Translations under genes and position numbers: made by a program
Source of the DNA: Cognatishimia sp. F0-27
Lineage (GTDB): Bacteria > Pseudomonadota > Alphaproteobacteria > Rhodobacterales > Rhodobacteraceae
DNA: 64,000 nt
NCBI RefSeq assembly: GCF_020667845.1
Contig: NZ_JAFMPQ010000007.1
Coordinates: 1-64,000 of the forward strand
Reading direction: 5' to 3'
Shown here: one piece after another, positions 17,061 to 26,318 of the stretch
Numbering within the stretch: position 1 is the stretch's first letter
How the letters are laid out: each line of letters opens with the position of its first letter
The notes under the pieces: generated by a model
Told to the model about the DNA's origin: nothing
The model's database searches: none
What the model saw: the letters and a program-made list of their open reading frames with translations, nothing else

Positions 17061-17948
17061 TCAGGTCAGATACGTGTTGAACCAGCCGATGGTGCGATCC
17101 CAGGCAAGCTTGGCCATGGCTTCGTCATAGCGCGGAGTGCTGTCATTGTGGAAACCGTGGTTGGCACCTTCGTAGATGTATGCTTCGTAGACCTTGTCAT
17201 TGGCCTTGAGCGCCTCCTCGAAGGCGGGCCAGCCCGCATTGATGCGCTCATCAAGTGCGCCCATCTGGATCAGAAGCGGCGCCTCGATCTTTGGCACATC
17301 CTCGGAGGCTGGTTGACGGCCATAGAACGGAACGCCCGCGGCCAATTCGGGGTAGGCGACCGCTATGGCTCCGACAACGCCACCCCCGTAGCAGAACCCG
17401 ACCGCACCCACTTTGCCGGTGCTGTCCTCACGCTCCAGAAGATGCTCAAACCCGGCGAAGAAATCGTTCATCAAAGCCGTGCGATCCACCGTTCGTTGCA
17501 GCTCGCGCCCATCCGCGTCATTGCCGGGGTAGCCGCCCACGGATGTAAGACCATCCGGCGCAAGCGCCATGAAGCCGGCCTTGGCAAGGCGGCGGGCCAC
17601 GTCTTCGATATAGGGATTCAGCCCGCGGTTTTCGTGGATCACCAGAACCGCAGGAAGCGGCCCCTCGGTCGCGGTGGGGCGCACCAAATAGCCGCGCACG
17701 TCACCGGTGCCGTTGGGCGAAGGATACATGATGTAATCGGCGACAATATCTGGATCATTGAAAGACACTTGTTGGGCGAGCGCGTAATTCGGGCTCAGCA
17801 TGCCCAGAAGCGCGGCCGCGGTGAGACCGCCGACGGCATATTTGCCCGCGCGGTCCAGAAACTCGCGTTTGGTGATTTTGCCATGCGCGTAGAAGTCGTA
17901 GAGGTCGAGCAGATCCTGGTCGAAATCCTTGGCGGTCATTCTGGTCAT
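17061..17948 (-). CDS. dienelactone hydrolase family protein, exported
   Basis: This 295-residue alpha/beta hydrolase carries an N-terminal extension with [17 protein letters not shown] and a hydrophobic stretch ending ALAQQ, which resembles a Tat-type export signal, although the twin arginine is incomplete. The catalytic features are [17 protein letters not shown], the Cys nucleophile in GFCYGGG, and the ANHGFHND histidine. Dienelactone hydrolases open lactone or ester rings in aromatic degradation, but exported members of this subgroup have unknown substrates. I choose the ATG at 17948, with AGGAGATG just upstream; another in-frame ATG lies three codons on. No operon partner is visible. Confidence 0.88.
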   Translation of the reverse strand: MTRMTAKDFDQDLLDLYDFYAHGKITKREFLDRAGKYAVGGLTAAALLGMLSPNYALAQQVSFNDPDIVADYIMYPSPNGTGDVRGYLVRPTATEGPLPAVLVIHENRGLNPYIEDVARRLAKAGFMALAPDGLTSVGGYPGNDADGRELQRTVDRTALMNDFFAGFEHLLEREDSTGKVGAVGFCYGGGVVGAIAVAYPELAAGVPFYGRQPASEDVPKIEAPLLIQMGALDERINAGWPAFEEALKANDKVYEAYIYEGANHGFHNDSTPRYDEAMAKLAWDRTIGWFNTYLT

Positions 17949-18276
17949 GGCGCATCTCCTGGTTGGAATAGAAACAAACATAGGCTGGTTTTCAGCTTCG
18001 GCGACTTCGAACGCCAGAAGTGCGGTTTATCCCGGAGATGCACCGCGAAATCGCAACTCGTATGCGACCTTCACCAGATGCCGGGTGATCGCAGTCGACG
18101 GCCTCGCATTCGAGGCGCCGCGTGCCTGTTTCCCGTTGCCCTGTTGGCTGTGTGCAGCAAAGGGGGGACGGTAGCTTGGCAGGGGATGTCTGTGGCGTGT
18201 GCCTTTTGCCCGCTGGAAGGCGCATGGTGCCAGGCCATCACATGACCGGGCCCCAAACCGCTTTGCGGGATTGCCG
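17949..18276. other. 328-base gap between hydrolase and DUF4386 gene
   Basis: Both flanking genes are on the minus strand, so the gap holds the promoter of the hydrolase and the end of the DUF4386 gene. No protein-coding frame with a ribosome site or domain was seen. Confidence 0.4.
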
Positions 18277-19002
18277 TCAGGAGACAGCCCGCTGCAACTT
18301 GGCGGAAGCTCCGGGTGCCCGGATCAGAAGCCACAACGCAAAGCCGATTTCGGACACTGTCACCACCGCCAGCAGTCCGGCGCGGAGCCAACCAAGCCAA
18401 ACGGTCTCTGGAAAGGCAAAGGCATAGAGGGAATCCAACAGATACCCGGACGCGCCCAGCATCAGGCCATAGCCCAACACTGCCGGAAAACGTCCGGATT
18501 TCACCACCAAAGAGCCGAGCAACACAAGGTGAAGGGTGAAGAACACCTGCCAGATCCAAACGCCCGCGCGGTGCATCTCGAGAAAGAGCCCGGCGACATC
18601 CGCGCGTTGTTCCATGGTGAAGCTTTGCATCACACTGTCTGATTGCGCCAGAAGCTCTGCGCCTGCGTGAAAGAAAAGCATCGCGGACATCACGCTGACC
18701 ATTGACAGCCGCGCCAAGGCAGCGGCCAGTGATAACGTGCGTGACACGTCGCGGAACATGGCATAGAGCATGGCGACTGCGAAAAGCTCGAAAACCATGA
18801 CCACGAGGTCGCCGGCGATTCCGGCATGATAGAGTCCTGTCCGGGACGTGATATTCGATACCGTTGCCGTGGCGTCGCCGGCAACAACGATCTGGCTTGG
18901 AACATAGGCGATGGAAAAACCGCCAGCGATTGCAATACCGAGATAGAAAAAGCCGGTCCAGCGGGCAAAGGGGCTGGAAAGCGGGTCAGAGAAGCCTTGC
19001 AT
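18277..19002 (-). CDS. DUF4386 family membrane protein
   Basis: This 241-residue protein has six hydrophobic segments. The opening RWTGFFYLGIAIAGGFSIAYVP, a GDLVVMVFELFAVAMLYAMF helix, and LVVKSGRFPAVLGYGLMLG are characteristic of DUF4386, a family of inner-membrane proteins without known function. It starts with MQGFSDPLSS and has an AAAGGACC ribosome site. A LysR-type regulator is transcribed divergently 180 bases away, a common layout in which the LysR protein controls the neighbour. Confidence 0.8.
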   Translation of the reverse strand: MQGFSDPLSSPFARWTGFFYLGIAIAGGFSIAYVPSQIVVAGDATATVSNITSRTGLYHAGIAGDLVVMVFELFAVAMLYAMFRDVSRTLSLAAALARLSMVSVMSAMLFFHAGAELLAQSDSVMQSFTMEQRADVAGLFLEMHRAGVWIWQVFFTLHLVLLGSLVVKSGRFPAVLGYGLMLGASGYLLDSLYAFAFPETVWLGWLRAGLLAVVTVSEIGFALWLLIRAPGASAKLQRAVS

Positions 19003-19180
19003 GTCGGGTCCTTTCTGTGACCGCTCACAATCAGGATTGGAGCGCTTCGGGCACCCGGCGCTGTCTTTTTTGGGTCCGGGCGAAGTGAATGTTGCCGGAT
19101 CAACCGGCTCCCGGCGCTTTTAACGCATATCTAAAACCTGCAGAATTGACTGTTATTCGTCTTCTGTTATGCATTTTTGT

Positions 19181-20080
19181 ATGGATTGGAGGGCTGTCTC
19201 TTTTGACTGGAACCGGGCGCGTGCGTTTCTCGTGACGGCAGAGGAGGGCTCGCTTTCGGCAGCCGCCCGCGCGTTGGGGCTCGCGCAACCAACCTTGTCG
19301 CGGCAGGTGGAGGCACTGCAACGCGAACTGGGGGTGGTGCTCTTCGAACGGTTCGGACGCGGGCTTGAGCTGACGCCAGCGGGGGTTCAGTTGCTTGAGC
19401 ATGTGCGTGCCATGGGGCAGGGCGCCATGGCGCTGTCGATTGCGGCCCATGGGCAAAGCGAAGCGATTGCAGGGCCGGTCACGATTTCCGCTTCGGATGC
19501 GTATGCCGGGCTCTGGCTTCCACCTATCCTGCAAGCGTTGCGGCAACAGGAACCGGCGCTCGCAATCCGGGTGGTGGCCGAGAACAGCGCATCCGACCTC
19601 ATGCGCCGTGAAGCGGATATCGCCATCCGCAATTTCCGCCCCAAGGAAGCGGATCTTGTTGCGCGGCGAATCGCCGAAACGTCAGCCGGGTTTTATGCGT
19701 CCGACAGCTTTCTCGACAAGCACGGACGGATCAATACGCAGTCCGACTGGAAGGATGCCAATCTGATCGCTCCGGGGGATGCCGATGGCTTTCTGAGCGC
19801 GCTCCAATCCGTGGGGTTGCCCGTTGGCCCGACGTCCATCGCGTATGAATGCACCAGCTATCTCGCCATGTGGGAAATGATGCGCCAGGGGCTTGGCGTT
19901 GCGGTGTTGGATGTTCGTCTTGGCGACCGCGAAGACGGGATATCACGCGCGACGGTGGACCCGATCAGCTTGCCCTTTCCGATCTGGCTTGTTGCGCATC
20001 GCGACATCCTCACCAACAGACGCATGCGCCTGGTGTTCGACTTCCTCGCGGACGCGCTTCGTCAACCTCCGGCCGATTAA
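19181..20080 (+). CDS. LysR-family transcriptional regulator
   Basis: This protein of 299 residues has the N-terminal winged HTH (FLVTAEEGSLSAAARALGLAQ, then PTLSRQVEALQRELGVVLFER) and a shortened effector domain (VTISASDAYAGLWLPP, EADIAIRNFRP, GLGVAVLD). The family start motif FDWNRARAFL sits close to the N-terminus, so the ATG at 19181 or another at 19169 both fit; neither has a strong ribosome site. It is divergent from the DUF4386 membrane-protein gene, its most likely target. The effector is unknown. Confidence 0.9.
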   Translation: MDWRAVSFDWNRARAFLVTAEEGSLSAAARALGLAQPTLSRQVEALQRELGVVLFERFGRGLELTPAGVQLLEHVRAMGQGAMALSIAAHGQSEAIAGPVTISASDAYAGLWLPPILQALRQQEPALAIRVVAENSASDLMRREADIAIRNFRPKEADLVARRIAETSAGFYASDSFLDKHGRINTQSDWKDANLIAPGDADGFLSALQSVGLPVGPTSIAYECTSYLAMWEMMRQGLGVAVLDVRLGDREDGISRATVDPISLPFPIWLVAHRDILTNRRMRLVFDFLADALRQPPAD

Positions 20081-20335
20081 GGGGCGTTCGCGACGCGCGT
20101 CGGTTTCCCACGGAGCCATTGCCGGCATGTCCGGCGCGCCTGTGGTGTCGCTGGTGGCTCCAGTTTGGATCGGAAACGTCGGCGCCGCACGCGCGACCTT
20201 TGGAGCGCGCAGCCTGTGTGCACGGCGCGCGCCTGAAACGGCTCATGGTGTTAAGCGCCCCATCTCAGGCGCGATGCCATAGGCTGCGAATGGCTCAGGG
20301 CCTTCGTGAGAATCCTGAGCCCGCGCTCTTCGCCA

Positions 20336-22093
20336 CTACCCCAGATCGGAATACACGCTGTCCCAAACGGCGTCCGCATCCGTGATGCCAATGAATGTGA
20401 CCGATCCCCCGCCAGAAAACTCCCAGACGAGATCGCCATCAATGACCTCACGGCTTGTCGTACTCGGCCCTCCTTCTCGCGTGTAGTATATTTCGATCTC
20501 GTCCGTCCCGATCTCAAAATCAGTGATGGTGGAATGGCTGGTGACAGGGTCAGTGCCAAAGACGAATTGGTCCGCCCCCTCGCCTCCGGTGACAACATTT
20601 TCACCGCCCTCCGACGGGCGAAAAACAAACCGATCACCTCCGTCTTCGCCGTCGATCAGGTCATCCGATTCGATCCAGAAGCGGTCGGATCCCTCACCGC
20701 CGTAGAGCGTGTCTGCGCCTGCGTCTCCGAACAACTGGTCGTTGCCTTCTCCGCCATAGATCAGATCGTCTCCGGTTCCCCCGGACAGCCGATCTGCGTC
20801 GGCGCCCCCGTACAGGCCGTCATTGCCGGCGCCACCGCCAAGCGTGTCGTTGCCCGTTTGCCCGTGAAGACGATCGGCACCATCGTTGCCAACAAGAGAG
20901 TCGCCATCGGCGCCGCCCCAAAGGGTATCGCGCCCGGTATTGCCCACGAGCGTGTCGCCGCCAGCGTTCCCAATGAGCAGATCATCTTCGGAGCCACCGT
21001 CAATACTGTCGGCACCGGCGCCACCATGGATCGTGTCGATGCCCGACCCTGCGAGGATCGTGTCATCGCCAAAGCCACCACCCAGGACGTCGTTGCCGCC
21101 ACCACCGTCAATGGAATCATCACCGCCATTCCCTTGCACGGTATCATCGCCGGAACCGGCTTCAGCAGTATCGGAGCCGGGCCCGCCATCCAACTGATCT
21201 TCGCCGGCGCCGCCCAAAAGAAGGTCATTGCCCAAGCGCCCGGAGAGCATGACTTGGGATGTGGAGGACGACGCACTGGCATCCAATGTGTCATCTCCGG
21301 CGCGTCCGATCAGCGTATCCGATCCGCCCAGGCCAGTGATCCAATTGTTGCCACCATCTCCCCTCAAATCCTCCGGGGCCTCGGTGCCATCCATGTTTTC
21401 AAAACCCCAGAAGCTGTTTCCGAAAGCGCTGCCGGTGTTGTTTTCAGGAAAGATGAGATCGATATTGCCGGTCTCGGCAAGCGTGATCTTGTCTTCTCCG
21501 GGGCCGCCCCAAATCACGTCATTGCCTGCGGCAGGTGTGTAGGTGTCGTTGCCGTAGCCCAGCCCGAATGTCTCATCCATGCCGCTCGCGGACACGCTGT
21601 CGTTTTCGGTGGCCGTGTCTCCTGCGACCAGGCGCAGATCGATGATCCCCGGTGTTTCGTCCGGTCCGTAGCGGGGAACACCGCGGTATTCCAGACCACC
21701 TCCCAGGCGGTGTTCTTCTGGGATGGGATCCCCGCTCACAAAGATGAACACCTCTGCATAGGGGTATGTCGAGCCTTGTGTTCCGATATTTCTTTGGGTC
21801 GGACCTTCTGCCAGCAGAACACGCGCCGATCCGGAATTCCATTGCCATTCTTCGAGCGCGACGCCCCAATTGGAGAAGTCTGCGTCGCGGGGCACGTAAT
21901 GTTCGAAAAGCCCAAGCGCGCCAATGCCCGATGGCGACGTCAAGGCGATGCCTATGCTGTCTGGAACGGTTTCGTAAGACAAGACCCCGTCCGGTGCGAA
22001 TACTCTGTAGCTGTGTTCACCTGTATCCGTGAGGCTGCCCCAGTAGAACCCTGCTGTGTTGATATAGGCTCCGGGCACAATCAGTGTTGTCAT
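20336..22093 (-). CDS. RTX repeat protein, paralog 2 (intact)
   Basis: This 585-residue protein has the same plan as the frameshifted gene at 4702-6458. An N-terminal domain of about 190 residues matches no family I recognise; it has many conserved aromatic residues (FAPDG, ALTSPSG, NWGVALEEWQW). A linker with the GYGNDTYTP and NDVIWGGPGEDKI motifs follows, then long RTX nonapeptide repeats and a C-terminal region with EGADQFVFG and FIGITDADA. There is no Sec signal, so type I secretion is expected and calcium would fold the repeats outside. No secretion genes are adjacent. A TTGA-N6-TCAA dyad lies 57 bases upstream. Confidence 0.92.
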   Translation of the reverse strand: MTTLIVPGAYINTAGFYWGSLTDTGEHSYRVFAPDGVLSYETVPDSIGIALTSPSGIGALGLFEHYVPRDADFSNWGVALEEWQWNSGSARVLLAEGPTQRNIGTQGSTYPYAEVFIFVSGDPIPEEHRLGGGLEYRGVPRYGPDETPGIIDLRLVAGDTATENDSVSASGMDETFGLGYGNDTYTPAAGNDVIWGGPGEDKITLAETGNIDLIFPENNTGSAFGNSFWGFENMDGTEAPEDLRGDGGNNWITGLGGSDTLIGRAGDDTLDASASSSTSQVMLSGRLGNDLLLGGAGEDQLDGGPGSDTAEAGSGDDTVQGNGGDDSIDGGGGNDVLGGGFGDDTILAGSGIDTIHGGAGADSIDGGSEDDLLIGNAGGDTLVGNTGRDTLWGGADGDSLVGNDGADRLHGQTGNDTLGGGAGNDGLYGGADADRLSGGTGDDLIYGGEGNDQLFGDAGADTLYGGEGSDRFWIESDDLIDGEDGGDRFVFRPSEGGENVVTGGEGADQFVFGTDPVTSHSTITDFEIGTDEIEIYYTREGGPSTTSREVIDGDLVWEFSGGGSVTFIGITDADAVWDSVYSDLG

Positions 22094-23053
22094 GGTCTGC
22101 TCCTGTTGCGGGTGTTCTTGCAGCTTGACCCATGCCCAATTTCACGTCATTGACTCGCATCAAGTCACATTCTGAAATTATTATATTTTGCGGATAGGGG
22201 CCCGCGTGGCGCTTGCCCGTTGCATTGGTGGTCTTGCAACGCGCTTCTTTCTTGGAGTCACGGAGCGGTGCCAAATCGAAGAGCCTACTGACCGTTGGAC
22301 CGCTGCAACACTGCCCGCGTGACGCGAAAAAGACCTGTCGGGGTCTGTCCAGCGCTCAGACGGGCCAATCAAGATCCATGCTCAGGCGTGATCTGGCCAA
22401 AATCGCAATCGCAGCTTGCCTTTCTGCTCCCCGATTGGCGTTTCCGGGCCTCACTGTCTTGCTCCAAAAATGCGGATGTGACGCGCTGATGCGCGGCACG
22501 GTACGGTCTTGTCCTGTAGCGCCTGTGTCGGTGCGCCGCATCCGATGCATCGATGATGGCCTGCAAGCATGACGGAAGGGCTGCGCGCTGCAACGTAAAC
22601 CCTCAATCGTAAAAGACGGGGTGCGCTGCGTCCGCTCGATACAAGCCTTTTCACCGCGGTTTAGAAGAGTTGCGGGAAAATCATCTCCAGCTTGCGTCAG
22701 CCTGAATCGTCGGCGCCTCCACCCTTTTGGAAGCAATGTCCAAGGCAACCAAACATGCCCATGGTTTGGCGATACCGTGTTCATATGACCTGCCAGTCGG
22801 CTTTCTGGCGGCGCCCAAAAAGGCTGCAAGAACTCACTGTCCCATTTCAAACGACATGGCTGGCCAGCACCTTTGAATGTTTCTCGGAGAACAAGCTAGC
22901 GCGGGCAGGTTCAGGTTGGCGTTACCCGGCCCTCTCCCAAAAGCTCCAGCAAAAGGCGATGGACTGCGGCTGTTGCGATGCATGTCATCTCGTGCACTGT
23001 AGCCGGCTTTGGAGATACGACCCATACACCACTGAGAAGCGATATGTTGCAAT
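22094..23053. other. 960-base intergenic stretch, no supported gene
   Basis: This is the longest non-coding gap in the window. Its left 110 bases are the promoter zone of RTX paralog 2, and its right end is where the chemotaxis operon finishes. Open frames within it on both strands (the longest about 160 codons) lack ribosome sites, have arginine/serine-rich random composition and show no domain. It also spans the change from normal to AT-rich composition. It may hold remnants of a lost gene or an unrecognised RNA. Confidence 0.5.
22150..22163. promoter_or_regulatory. Fnr-like dyad upstream of RTX paralog 2
   Basis: TTGACTCGCATCAA is a perfect TTGA-N6-TCAA core, the half-site pair of Fnr-type operators, 57 bases upstream of the start at 22093. 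It is followed by GTCACATT, also present after the dyad of the other RTX paralog. Confidence 0.5.
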
Positions 23054-23608
23054 TCAAAAAAGTTCGATGCCGGTTTTTTGAGATTTCGCAGAAGTGCTTG
23101 CCGATTTTGTAAGAAGAGTCGCATCCTCTGAAAAATCATTAATCAATAATTGTCTGACGACACCCGTTGTCGGCCAGAAGCGGATCCGCCGAGCAAAAGT
23201 TCCGCCCGTACACTGAGACACAATTGGAATACCCTCGTCGCGGAGAAATGTTTCTGCAAACGCTGCATTCGCCGCACCGATATCCTTCAGTGAATCGATC
23301 ATCTTAGCGCCACCAAAGACTTTTGCTTCAAGTTTAGGCCGTTGCGCGCCATGCTTTATAAGTCTATTGATCAAAAGCTCCATCGCATTTGCCCCATAGC
23401 GAACGCATTCTGGGCTGCGTGGACGACCACTGGGAAGCAAGAAGTGGTTCATGCCACCAAGCTTGCGCTCTTTGTCGAAGAGGCACACTGCGATACATGA
23501 ACCAAGTACAGTTGTAATGATCGCATTCGAGTCTTTCGAAGTTTCGAAAGATCCCTGTATGACATTGAGCAACATTTTTTGGTGAAGAGTGTTTTGGCGC
23601 ATATTCAT
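23054..23608 (-). CDS. cheD: chemoreceptor glutamine deamidase CheD
   Basis: CheD deamidates glutamines of chemoreceptors and so tunes their signalling state. The 184-residue sequence has the family core: TVLGSCIAVCLFD with the catalytic Cys, GGMNHFLLPSG with the catalytic His, and YGANAMELLINRLI. The later KVFGGAKM is also typical, and the last 30 residues are a serine- and threonine-rich tail. It is the last gene of the chemotaxis operon, 12 bases after cheB. The DNA is clearly AT-richer than the flanking chromosome. Confidence 0.93.
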   Translation of the reverse strand: MNMRQNTLHQKMLLNVIQGSFETSKDSNAIITTVLGSCIAVCLFDKERKLGGMNHFLLPSGRPRSPECVRYGANAMELLINRLIKHGAQRPKLEAKVFGGAKMIDSLKDIGAANAAFAETFLRDEGIPIVSQCTGGTFARRIRFWPTTGVVRQLLINDFSEDATLLTKSASTSAKSQKTGIELF

Positions 23609-23620
23609 GGTATCAGTTCC

Positions 23621-24637
23621 TTAACCATTTGTCTGCACACGGCTAGACATCGCCAGTAAAGCAGGTCCAATTTTGTCAATTGGGAGGATGCGGTCAGCGG
23701 CCCCAATTTGTGCGGCTGCTCTCGGCATCCCGTACACCACGGAAGTCGCTTCGTCCTGTGCTATAGTGCGAGCGCCTGCCGAGCGTAGCGCACGAAGACC
23801 ATCAGCCCCATCTCGACCCATCCCAGTCAGTATCACTGCGCTTACCTCTTGCGCGAATGGCACTGCCGATTTGAACAGAACATCAATGGAAGGACGATGA
23901 CCGCATACCGCATCCGTACTTACCGGAGCGAGCTCCTTGCGCCTTAAATGGTCAAAAGCCACATGATGTTCCAATCCGGCAACCACGTACACATTTCCTG
24001 GTCTAGGCATTGTGCGGCTAGTACAAAGAGAAACGGTGGCAGAGCATTGCTTGGAGAGAAGTGAGACAAGACTGGTGCCAAAACCCGAACTAGTATGTTG
24101 AACCAGCAGGGTCGCTGGGCTTGTCATGCTCCAATGCTGCAAAATAGTAATTGTAGCTTCTACTCCTCCGGTGCTGGCTCCAATCAAAATCAAGCCATCG
24201 TTCTTACCCGTGTAGCCTTGCCCAATCTTTTCTCCGCAAGTTTCTCTATATATTGGGGATCTTTTGCTCTTTGTGATGCTATATATGCCTTGGAGAAGCT
24301 GGTTGACCTCCAGGTTATAAGGGAGAGTGAACAAATCCGCATCGGTTGGCTGTGGGTCAAACGTCTGAGAGTAATACTGCATTTTGCTTGCGAAGGCCAA
24401 CCAGCGTATATCGATACTCTCAAACAATCTGTGCATGACCTTAAATTCAGGCTGAGTAACAAAGCTATTATCAATGATGACGATGTCAGGTTGTAGACGT
24501 TCAACGTCATTATAGGTTGCCATGAGGCTCCTTGTTTGGGCCAAAACGTTCAGTTTCGGTTGCGATTTCAGCTTCATAAAGATGTCATTTTGCTTCTTTT
24601 CATCACCGCTGGCTATTATAATTGAAATTTCGCGCAT
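23621..24637 (-). CDS. cheB: chemotaxis methylesterase CheB with degenerate receiver
   Basis: CheB removes methyl groups from chemoreceptors. The C-terminal methylesterase domain (about residues 150-330) has all catalytic parts: GASTGGVEA (Ser), LLVQHTSSGFG (His) and TGMGRDGADG (Asp). The N-terminal receiver domain is degenerate. Where an acidic pair normally follows the first strand there is IIASGDE, and where Lys is expected there is FTLPYNLE, although IVIIDNS keeps a possible phospho-acceptor Asp. Control by CheA phosphorylation may therefore be lost or altered. The linker is short. The gene precedes cheD. Confidence 0.93.
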   Translation of the reverse strand: MREISIIIASGDEKKQNDIFMKLKSQPKLNVLAQTRSLMATYNDVERLQPDIVIIDNSFVTQPEFKVMHRLFESIDIRWLAFASKMQYYSQTFDPQPTDADLFTLPYNLEVNQLLQGIYSITKSKRSPIYRETCGEKIGQGYTGKNDGLILIGASTGGVEATITILQHWSMTSPATLLVQHTSSGFGTSLVSLLSKQCSATVSLCTSRTMPRPGNVYVVAGLEHHVAFDHLRRKELAPVSTDAVCGHRPSIDVLFKSAVPFAQEVSAVILTGMGRDGADGLRALRSAGARTIAQDEATSVVYGMPRAAAQIGAADRILPIDKIGPALLAMSSRVQTNG

Positions 24638-24701
24638 TTGGCCTTTCCTCTGGTTGGGTTCTTTAGCGGGAGGTCACAAAGTCGCGTACAAAAAGTAACG
24701 T

Positions 24702-25064
24702 CTAAAAAATTTCGAAGGTGGAGTAATCTTTCTCCGCATTATCCCCGCCGATGGTAAGAATATCGACTAATTGTCCAAGTTGAATATATGAAAGCGCAGC
24801 TGATATTTCGATTAAGGTATCATCTTGCTCAAGCGTGGATAATGAAAGGTGGAATTTGGATAAAGCAATACAGGTTTGTTGAGCCCTATCGATCTCTTGG
24901 AGTAACTGCGATTGTTCCTTGCTAATCTGACAGCTGTTTATATCGACTAAGCTAAGAACGCCAGACTCAATTCGTTTCATCTGATCGTTTAAATTTAACA
25001 TAGCGAGTGACGATCGATGAAAGACTGTCTTTGTATTCGACCAATGCTCATTATGACTCATCAC
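24702..25064 (-). CDS. unknown 120-residue protein of the chemotaxis operon
   Basis: I recognise no domain. The protein is polar, has no signal peptide, and is predicted largely helical by eye, with segments such as QMKRIESGVLSLVDIN and QLLQEIDRAQQTCIALSKFHL that could form a coiled coil or helical bundle. Its start overlaps the stop of the second cheY by four bases (ATGA), so the two are translationally coupled, and cheB follows 64 bases later. A role with CheY, for example as a phosphatase or localisation partner, is an inference from position only. Confidence 0.7.
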   Translation of the reverse strand: MMSHNEHWSNTKTVFHRSSLAMLNLNDQMKRIESGVLSLVDINSCQISKEQSQLLQEIDRAQQTCIALSKFHLSLSTLEQDDTLIEISAALSYIQLGQLVDILTIGGDNAEKDYSTFEIF

Positions 25065-25453
25065 AGTCGACCTACAACGCTCTCAATGCATTGCTTCATG
25101 GCGTGTGATGTGAATGGTTTTTTAATCATATTATTGAGTCCAAGCGATTTTCCAGTGTTGATCATGTCAGAGGTCGGTTTTCCTGTAACAAGAATGAATC
25201 CAATTTTTTTGGTCATGGGCTGATTTCGAACAGCCCTTAGAAGTCCCAAGCCGTCTAGGGCAGGCATATTGTAGTCGGATAATACCAAATGGACAGGCGT
25301 GGTTGATAGCCTCTTTAGCGCTTCTCTTCCATCATTTTCAGTAACATAATTGGTTATTCCAATTTCATCTAGCGCTTGTGTAATAAGTCCACGACTCGTC
25401 GCCATGTCGTCTACAACCATGATACGAAGCTTTTCTTTTAGACTCATTCTCAT
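25061..25453 (-). CDS. cheY: CheY-type response regulator (second copy)
   Basis: This is a 130-residue single receiver domain. Key residues are present: the acidic pair in IMVVDDM, the phospho-acceptor Asp in LVLSDYNMPALDGLG, the Thr in ILVTGKP, and the Lys of IKKPF. Single-domain CheY proteins bind the flagellar switch or act as phosphate sinks. Its sequence differs strongly from the operon's other CheY at 29020-29394, so the two probably have separate tasks. It lies between cheR and an unknown gene that overlaps its stop. An in-frame ATG two codons on is an alternative start. Confidence 0.93.
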   Translation of the reverse strand: MRMSLKEKLRIMVVDDMATSRGLITQALDEIGITNYVTENDGREALKRLSTTPVHLVLSDYNMPALDGLGLLRAVRNQPMTKKIGFILVTGKPTSDMINTGKSLGLNNMIKKPFTSHAMKQCIESVVGRL

Positions 25454-25469
25454 TCCTCATGATTTGGGT

Positions 25470-26318
25470 TCATTGACGCCGTTGGTAAGTGGTTATTCCA
25501 TTGGGGCTCAGATTGTCTAGGGCAGGTCCGGTGATGCGCTCCGAATGGCCGATAAATAGATAGCCGCCATTTCTGAGGCTCTCTGCCAATTTTTTCCAGA
25601 GAACGCTCTGCGTTTTAGAGTCAAAATAGATTGCAACATTTCTGCAAAATATCGCGTCAAATTTTGCTTCGAAGCTCCAATTAGATATTAAGTTTAAGTG
25701 TGCAAAGCGGACAAGTGATCGCACCCGTGGAGAAATTGTTATAGAGTCTCCGGACTTATGTATGTGGTGGTAATCTCTACAGTGTTTTAGGTCTTCAATT
25801 GCCTCCAGAGGGTAGACACCTTTTTTTGCGTGTTCGATTACAGTGGTGTCGATATCTGTGGCGAGAACTCTTGTATTTTGAAGGGCTGGCTCAGGCAACT
25901 TTTCCAACAAGCTCATTGCGATGGAGTAGGGTTCTTGACCGGATGAGCACCCAGCAGACCAAATCCTAATAGGCGCATCCAGCAGATTGCGGTTTCTGAA
26001 AATAGGAATGCACACACTTTCAAGTGTCTCGAAATGATGCAATTCCCGGAAAAATGATGTTACATTTGTTGTGAGTGCGATTGCAAGTTGGTCTCGCTCA
26101 TCATTTGAAAGTTCTGAATTTATTCGTCCAATATATTCATGGAGACTCTTCAAGCCGAGGTTGCGTACACGTTTAGTGAGCCGGGAACCAACCAATGTTT
26201 TTTTTGATGTCGCCAAGTCAAGTCCAAATTCCTTTTTTGCAATTTTCGCAAGCGTTGCAAAGTCCGTTGAAGATAAATCATCAACGCGTGGTTCCTTTGC
26301 TTTGATCTGTTCAATCAT
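25470..26318 (-). CDS. cheR: chemotaxis methyltransferase CheR
   Basis: CheR methylates glutamates of chemoreceptors using S-adenosylmethionine. The 282-residue protein has the N-terminal helical domain (FATLAKIAKKEFGLDL) and the methyltransferase domain with TNVTSFFRE, the SAM-binding IRIWSAGCSSGQEPYS, VLATDIDTTVIEHA and the IFCRNVAIYFD motif. Its start overlaps the cheW stop by four bases. The gene is AT-rich like its neighbours. All core motifs are intact and the length is normal. Confidence 0.94.
   Translation of the reverse strand: MIEQIKAKEPRVDDLSSTDFATLAKIAKKEFGLDLATSKKTLVGSRLTKRVRNLGLKSLHEYIGRINSELSNDERDQLAIALTTNVTSFFRELHHFETLESVCIPIFRNRNLLDAPIRIWSAGCSSGQEPYSIAMSLLEKLPEPALQNTRVLATDIDTTVIEHAKKGVYPLEAIEDLKHCRDYHHIHKSGDSITISPRVRSLVRFAHLNLISNWSFEAKFDAIFCRNVAIYFDSKTQSVLWKKLAESLRNGGYLFIGHSERITGPALDNLSPNGITTYQRRQ

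Noticed and set aside
20306..22153. Plus-strand 615-codon frame across RTX paralog 2
   Set aside because: Exact antisense of the RTX repeats of the real gene; the real gene has a matching paralog and start.
22356..22850. Minus-strand 164-codon frame in the 960-base gap
   Set aside because: No ribosome site, no domain and random composition; I could not support it as a gene.
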